From the NCBI GenBank assembly GCA_033398695.1, contig JAWKAU010000036.1:372001-436000 (forward strand): a stretch of 64,000 nucleotides of DNA, written 5' to 3'. The notes beneath the pieces were generated by a model. The model saw only the letters and a list, made by a program, of their open reading frames with translations. It did no database searches and had not been told where the DNA came from. Positions 58,976-64,000 of this stretch are shown in pieces. This DNA comes from Orobanche coerulescens. Its lineage: Eukaryota; Streptophyta; Magnoliopsida; Lamiales; Orobanchaceae. The translations under genes and the position numbers were made by a program. Each line of letters starts with the position of its first letter. Position 1 is the stretch's first letter.

Positions 58976-60181
58976 ATGTACAAGGACTTGAAACAAAATT
59001 ACCGGTGGAGTAATATGAAGCGAGAAGTCGCGGAATTTGTTTCGAGATGCTTAACTTGCCAACAAGTCAAGATTGAACATCGGCGATCGGCGGGTATGCT
59101 GATACCTCTCCCTATTCCAGAGTGGATGTGGGAAGACATTTCCTTGGATTTCATTACGAGTTTGCCGACGTGTCGTCGTGGCAAGAATACGATCCGGGTG
59201 ATTGTGGACCGCTTAACTAAATCAGCTCATTTCCTTGAAATCAAGGATATGTGGAGTCCCAAGAGATGGCCCATTGTTCATCAAGGAGATAGTGAGACTT
59301 CACGGTGCCCCTAAGAGTATCGTTTCGATCGTGACGGTCGATTAGTGTCTCATTTTAGGAAATCAGGTCATCGTGCTATGGGAACTCGGCTTAATCTCGA
59401 TCGCCTTTCACCCTCAGTCCGACGGACAATCAGAGAGAACTATTCAGACATTAGAGAACATGTTGAGGGCTTGCGTCCTCGATTGGAAGGACGATTGGGA
59501 AGCCCAACTACCACTGATCGAGTTCACGTATAATAATAGTTGTCATGTCTCCATTAAGATGGCACCTTACGAGGCCTTGTACGGTCGTCGTTGTCGATCT
59601 CCTTTGTGTTGGGATGACTTGTCAGAATCAATCGGCACCGAGCCCGATATGCTTATAGCCGCCCGGGAGAAGGTAGCTTTGATCAAGAGTCGTATGTTGA
59701 CAGCTCAGAGTCGGCGTAAATCATATGCGATAATCGTCGTCGACCACTAGAGTTCGAGACGGGTGACCATGTTTTGGTCAAGGTATCCCCGAGTCGAGGT
59801 ATTTTCCGTTTCGGAAAACGGGGGAAGTTGAGTCCGAGATTCATTGGACCGTTTGAAATTTTGGATCGAGTAGGCGAGTTAGCTTATCGATTGGCGTTAC
59901 CTCCGGCGTTGAGCCGAATTCATAATGTGTTTCATGTCTCACAGTTGCGGAAGTTTGTTGCCGACCCGAGTCACATACTTCAGTTCGACGAAATCGAGAT
60001 CGCGGATGAGCATTCGTACGAGGAGCGTCCTGTACGAGTGTTGGAGCGGCGAATCAAACAGTTGAAGAATAAGACGATCCCTTTGGTCAAGATTCAGTGG
60101 TCTAGACACGGAGTCGAAGAGGCCACTTGGGAAACCGAGAAGAATATGCGGGAGAGTTATCCCGAGTTGTTTGACCCTTAG
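58976..60181 (+). pseudogene. RT-J integrase and chromodomain
   Basis: 58976-59314 carries the region after the zinc finger and the first half of the core (CLTCQQVKIEHR, EDISLDFITSLP, VIVDRLTKSAHF). 59373-59750 carries the second half (FHPQSDGQSERTIQTLENML, KMAPYEALYGRRCRSP). 59774-60181 carries the C-terminal domain and chromodomain (SPRFIGPFEIL, VKIQWSRHGVEEATWE, stop after YPELFDP). Frames shift between the pieces. The last piece is intact and is the closest relative of the RT-B tail. Confidence 0.92.
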
Positions 60182-60197
60182 TTTCGAGGACGAAACT

Positions 60198-60215
60198 CTT
60201 TAAAGGGGGGGTGTA
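60198..60215 (+). other. RT-J polypurine tract
   Basis: TTTAAAGGGGGGGTGTA directly before the 3' LTR at 60216. Confidence 0.88.
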
Positions 60216-62553
60216 TGTAATACCCGGTTGTAATTCAGTCATTATCATTCAGTAATTTCATTCGGTGATTGTCACTCAGTGGATTTTCACTCATTTATAA
60301 TCATTCATCAATCATATTCATTCACCTTGTTCACCGTTCGGAAAAACTTCGAGTTGTGTATCGTTATTGTTCATTGTTTCAACTTTCCTCATATGAGTTC
60401 GAATTTGTTAGATCACCATTAATTTTTGGTAACTCCAAAAATTCTAAATCTTTGCAATATTATAGAGCATCGAGTTAGCTTTCCAATGGTTCAAACGGTG
60501 AGTCAATCGGAGTCCGGACGAGAGAGTTATGGTCATTTTAGCTCAACCGCTCATTTTTCAGTATTGGCCGATCACTGCCGAACGAACTCGGCCGTGGCGT
60601 CCGACACGGCCCATGCCGTACTCGTCCGGAAGATGCCGAAGTGTCTGCCTCAGGACCCGACCGTGTCGTCTGGCACGGCCGAGTCGAACCCTTCCGGATA
60701 AGCCAGAATCGACTGCCGAGAGGCCCGACCGTGTTCCGGGACACGGTCGAGTCAATGCCGAGCGCCGCGGACGGGTCACTATCGGTAGGCCCCTTCGCGC
60801 CGCGACCGTGTCATGCAGGACACGGTCGAGTCCCTGCCGGCCAGCTGCACGCCGCGACCGTGTCAGGCGGACACGGTCGAGTCTGGCTGCAGAGTCAACC
60901 CCTATAAATTGGTTTTTTGAGCATTTCAGCTCATTTTTTCCATCTTCTTCACCTGCAACCGAGAGAGAATAGCTTGAGGGAGAGATTTCTTCATCAATTA
61001 TCATTTGAGTGTGTATTTTTTCATCACCTTCAATCATTTGGGAAGCCGGATAATCAATTTAACGCGTGTTCTTCGGATTAAAACACTTGGATCTTCAAGA
61101 GGTAATTCCTTCAACACTTTGGACTTCGATTTTGTGTTGAGATATGATGTTTTGAACGTTATAATCATGTTATATGAAGGGATATGTATATGATTATGAG
61201 TTTGTATAAGGATTCATTGGATTATTGAGGGATTATTCAAGAACACTTTGAATATCGAGTTGGAATTGGGAATTTTCGACTAATTGTTGTTATAATCACG
61301 TTATTGGATATTCATATCGGATTATTGATCGTATTGGAAGTGTTTTGTTGGTTTGAAACACTTCTTGGGGATTTGATATTGGTATATTGAAGTTTGATTG
61401 TAAACAATCGGAGTTTGGACGCAACGTGTTTGTTTTAATGCCTCAATGGACTTAGTTTTATCGTATCGACGTTTTGAGTTCGTTATATTCGTGTTTGATT
61501 CGTATATTGAACGGATTGTTGGATATTGTATTATTTAAGGTTGTTCGAGCGACCGATATCTCAATTAGGACGTTGTTCGTGGAAGGATAATTGTCGCCGG
61601 TGTTGAGTAAGTTAATTCTTACTCGGTTAAAAGGATATTCATACCTTTTGTTGTTGATCATTCATAATCATAACTCATTCATCATTGTATTAATCATATT
61701 GAGACTTGTAATTGTTGAACAATCACTTCATTAACGGGAACGACAGTTCCAACCATTCCATTAAAACTATCCATCACTTCATTATTACTCTCATCTCGGT
61801 GAGTCATTCTTAACTTTGTCAGATTATTATTTATTCTTTGATATTCATTACGGTCATTCTCGTTCATATGACCTTCTGGGTTCATATTGCGTGGCCGGGT
61901 GCGGATGTGTGGAATTTTTAGTCGGGCACGTTATGGCCATGTATTGGGAGTGATACATTGGACTGTGCACACGGTAACAGATTACCTCCGTGAGACTAAT
62001 TAGGTTCAAGGACGGGTGTGTCCGGACATTCGTCTTGTACACTTGCACAGAACACTACGGGCGTACTATGATACTCTTCTTCAGCGTAATTCATAACTAA
62101 GGATATTTCATAACTTCAGTTAAATCATGTTTGTGTATTTTCAACCCTTGAGGATTGTTGTTCTGTTTAACTGACCCCGGCTGGGGATTTTGTTTTTCAG
62201 GTCATGGCAAGGCAAACGCACGGGAATAGCATGTTGATGTCGAGGAGTCCTAGTGATACTAGTAGGGGGCCCCGATCTTTCAGTTATTCATGTTATTGTC
62301 CTTTATTTTCCGCTGCAGACTTTCATTTGAATACTCCGTTTCATTCAGTGTTGTGTATTTTATCTTCATATAAAATGCACTAGTATTCGGTATTGTCCTG
62401 GTGTTGTAATTAAACTCCTCATCGGAGTAATTATGGTTGTAATGTAGTTCGGTACTACATTTATCTTGTGTAATTCATTCATTTTCATTTGCCTGGTGGG
62501 TCCCAGTTGGGGATCTACGGCACTGTAATATCCGCCTAGTTTGGGGTGTTACA
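60216..62553 (+). repeat. RT-J 3' LTR
   Basis: Same ends as the 5' LTR, 2338 bp; carries the same TATA box (60903-60909) and splice-like sites. Confidence 0.96.
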
Positions 62554-62558
62554 CGAAC

Positions 62559-64000
62559 AACCTTGAATGAAAATGATTCATTCAAAAACACAAAATCAAT
62601 AGAAAACAACGACAAGGACAAAGCCTGATTCAAACACGAATCGATCACACCGCACGAACGGATATCATAGTTCTCAACTATGAATTCTAACATCCTCCAA
62701 CACCTCGATGATCAATTAACATGATCATTACATTCTTAACACTTGTGAAATCCATTTAACATGATTCACTTAAGAACAATCATCAAAACAATCATCTCAA
62801 AATGATAATATCACCAATATAATCAAATTGATCCTCCTACAATGATAATATAATCAATATTATCATTATCACCCCCAAGAACATCATCAACTCAAAAATC
62901 ATGATGTTTGAAACAAAAATACTTCATCAATACATCATGAATTCGGATTAAACAACAAGATTCACTCAACCATTTACAAATTATGATAATCACCTCCTAA
63001 ATCATCATAAATCCTTACTAAAATGGTTAAAATCTTTCAAGAATACCACCAACAACAATAATCATCTCAAGGCTATGTTAATCATATAACAATCTTAACA
63101 TAATCCTTCCTAGACATGATTAAAAACCTCCAAACAATCTAAAACATCAAGAACATAATCCAACTCAAGTAATACTATCATGTTCTTCATCAAAAGTTTA
63201 TCAAAACCGTGAAGAATCATGATATACTCCATTAATCAAACAATACCCGAAGAAAACAACAACAAAAACTTGAAAATCACTTGAAGAACAAGAGGTTGAG
63301 GGAACTTACCAAAGAAGAACAAGAAGAAGCCTCCAAACACCAAAGGAGCACCAACAAGCTTCCAACTTCAAGCTTCAATCCAAGCTAGGATGATCAAGAT
63401 CGAGTTGGAAGGTGCTAAACATCAATAACAAGTCCAAACGGACGATTCTAGGGAGAGAAATTGTGTTTTGGTTCGTGAGGAAATGAAAGACGAAACCAAG
63501 ATAAATAGACTGACCAATTCATTACGTACGTTATACATTATGGTTAACGTACGGAAGAGGCATTACGTACGTTATGCTAAGACTTTAACGTACGTAATGT
63601 AAATCCAGAACTAACTGGACTAAAATACGAAGGCCTTAACGTACGTAAACAAAAACATATTACGTACGTTAACAAGACCTGCATTACGTACGTAGAGTTC
63701 ACCTCTTAACGTACGTAAGGGTCCATTGACTGCAATAGTGAGATCCGATCGGTAGATGCTCGGGACCCACCGGCCGAAAGAGACTACGAGGAAGGTTCCT
63801 GCCACCTACCAAGCATTACATACGTAACCTTACAGGCATAATGTACATAATAGCAACACGCTAGCGTACGTAATGCTGCATCCGTAGTGTACGCTAAGGC
63901 TATGAACTTAGCCAAAAAATCCAAACTCTCCAACCAACATTCAAACGACGAAACCAATCCGACGACAAGTATAATATTTCGATCCCGAAATATTCCAATA
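62559..64000 (-). repeat. RT-I LTR, right part, running off the window
   Basis: Resumes AACCTTGAATGA after the RT-J target duplication; RT-B has the same CGAACAACCTTGAATA word near 4038. It contains an AT-rich stretch without features (62570-63290), the donor CTTTG/GTAAGTT (minus strand, at 63309), a TATA-like CTATTTAT (about 63501-63509) and the palindrome array 63515-63900. The end is outside the window. Confidence 0.8.
63515..63900. repeat. Palindrome array in U3 of RT-I (TTACGTACGTTA type)
   Basis: Words ATTACGTACGTTA, TTAACGTACG, CATTACGTACGTTATG, TTTAACGTACGTAATG, TTAACGTACGTAAAC, ATTACGTACGTTAAC and CATTACGTACGTAGAG occur at about 20-30 bp spacing up to about 63720, then more weakly to 63900. 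Same core as RT-A but with TTA/TAA flanks changed. Confidence 0.88.

Larger units (their letters stand above)
53180..62553 (+). mobile_element. RT-J: Ty3/gypsy Tekay/Del-type chromovirus nested in the RT-I LTR
   Basis: LTRs 53180-55496 and 60216-62553, perfect 5-bp target duplication CGAAC (53175-53179 and 62554-62558), primer binding site, gag-pol remnants, polypurine tract. Outside the palindrome array the LTRs differ at roughly 1% or less by eye, so it is young. Gag lacks its capsid core, the protease is replaced by a tandem array, and RT to RNase H has lost sequence, so it is non-autonomous. Confidence 0.96.

Overview
The window is nuclear DNA of a flowering plant. Nearly all of it is nested transposable elements. 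The evidence is Ty3/gypsy chromovirus and Ty1/copia reverse transcriptase, integrase and Gag reading frames, initiator-Met-tRNA-type primer binding sites, long AT-rich LTRs, AT/AC/GA microsatellites, a Helitron-type 3' terminus, and a fragment-free but frameshifted cytokinin-activation (LOG) reading frame. I see no rRNA genes, no CRISPR and no bacterial-style operons. I cannot name the species.

Layout from left to right, using the names used in the entries. 1-1166: right end of a minus-strand gypsy LTR (RT-A) that runs off the left edge. 1167-3978: exon-like DNA of unknown identity with a 669-bp tandem duplication. 3979-22127: minus-strand gypsy element RT-B (Tekay/Del-type chromovirus with a C-terminal chromodomain), split inside gag by a minus-strand copia element, RT-C (10202-18793, perfect ATTTG target duplication). 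22128 to at least 49314: a third minus-strand gypsy-type element, RT-D. It has no gag-pol, but between its polypurine tract (about 45089) and primer binding site (47777-47788) lies a LOG-like gene on the opposite strand. The left LTR of RT-D appears to be split by a Helitron-like insertion (about 22595-43911). That insertion holds a triplicated 1.58-kb unit and exon-like fragments, including a 208-codon ORF that is itself split by plus-strand gypsy element RT-F (32539-41423, perfect ATACT duplication). From 49315 to the right edge there are four more levels of LTR-in-LTR nesting: RT-G (minus LTR) split by RT-H (plus LTR), split by RT-I (minus LTR), split by a complete plus-strand Tekay element RT-J (53180-62553, perfect CGAAC duplication).

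The most interesting patterns come from comparing the gypsy LTRs. (1) Just upstream of the TATA-like box, five LTRs (RT-A, B, F, I, J) carry a dense array of short palindromes. The palindrome sequence differs by family: TTACGTACGTAA, TTACGGCCGTAA, GTTAGCGACGCTAAC, or CCGTGTC/GACACGG dyads. (2) Every LTR with the relevant part present carries a strong splice-donor match just downstream of the promoter and/or a TTTCAG-type acceptor near its 3' end, so a 0.5-2.6 kb intron may lie inside the LTR. (3) LTR pairs that are nearly identical elsewhere diverge sharply inside the palindrome array. (4) Gag, Pol and even the LOG frame carry many one-base indels. Some may be true decay, but consensus-sequence errors at methylated, GC-rich sites cannot be excluded.

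No element in the window has an intact coding capacity. The LOG copy, if repaired by one base, would still have an altered PGGxGTxxE motif.
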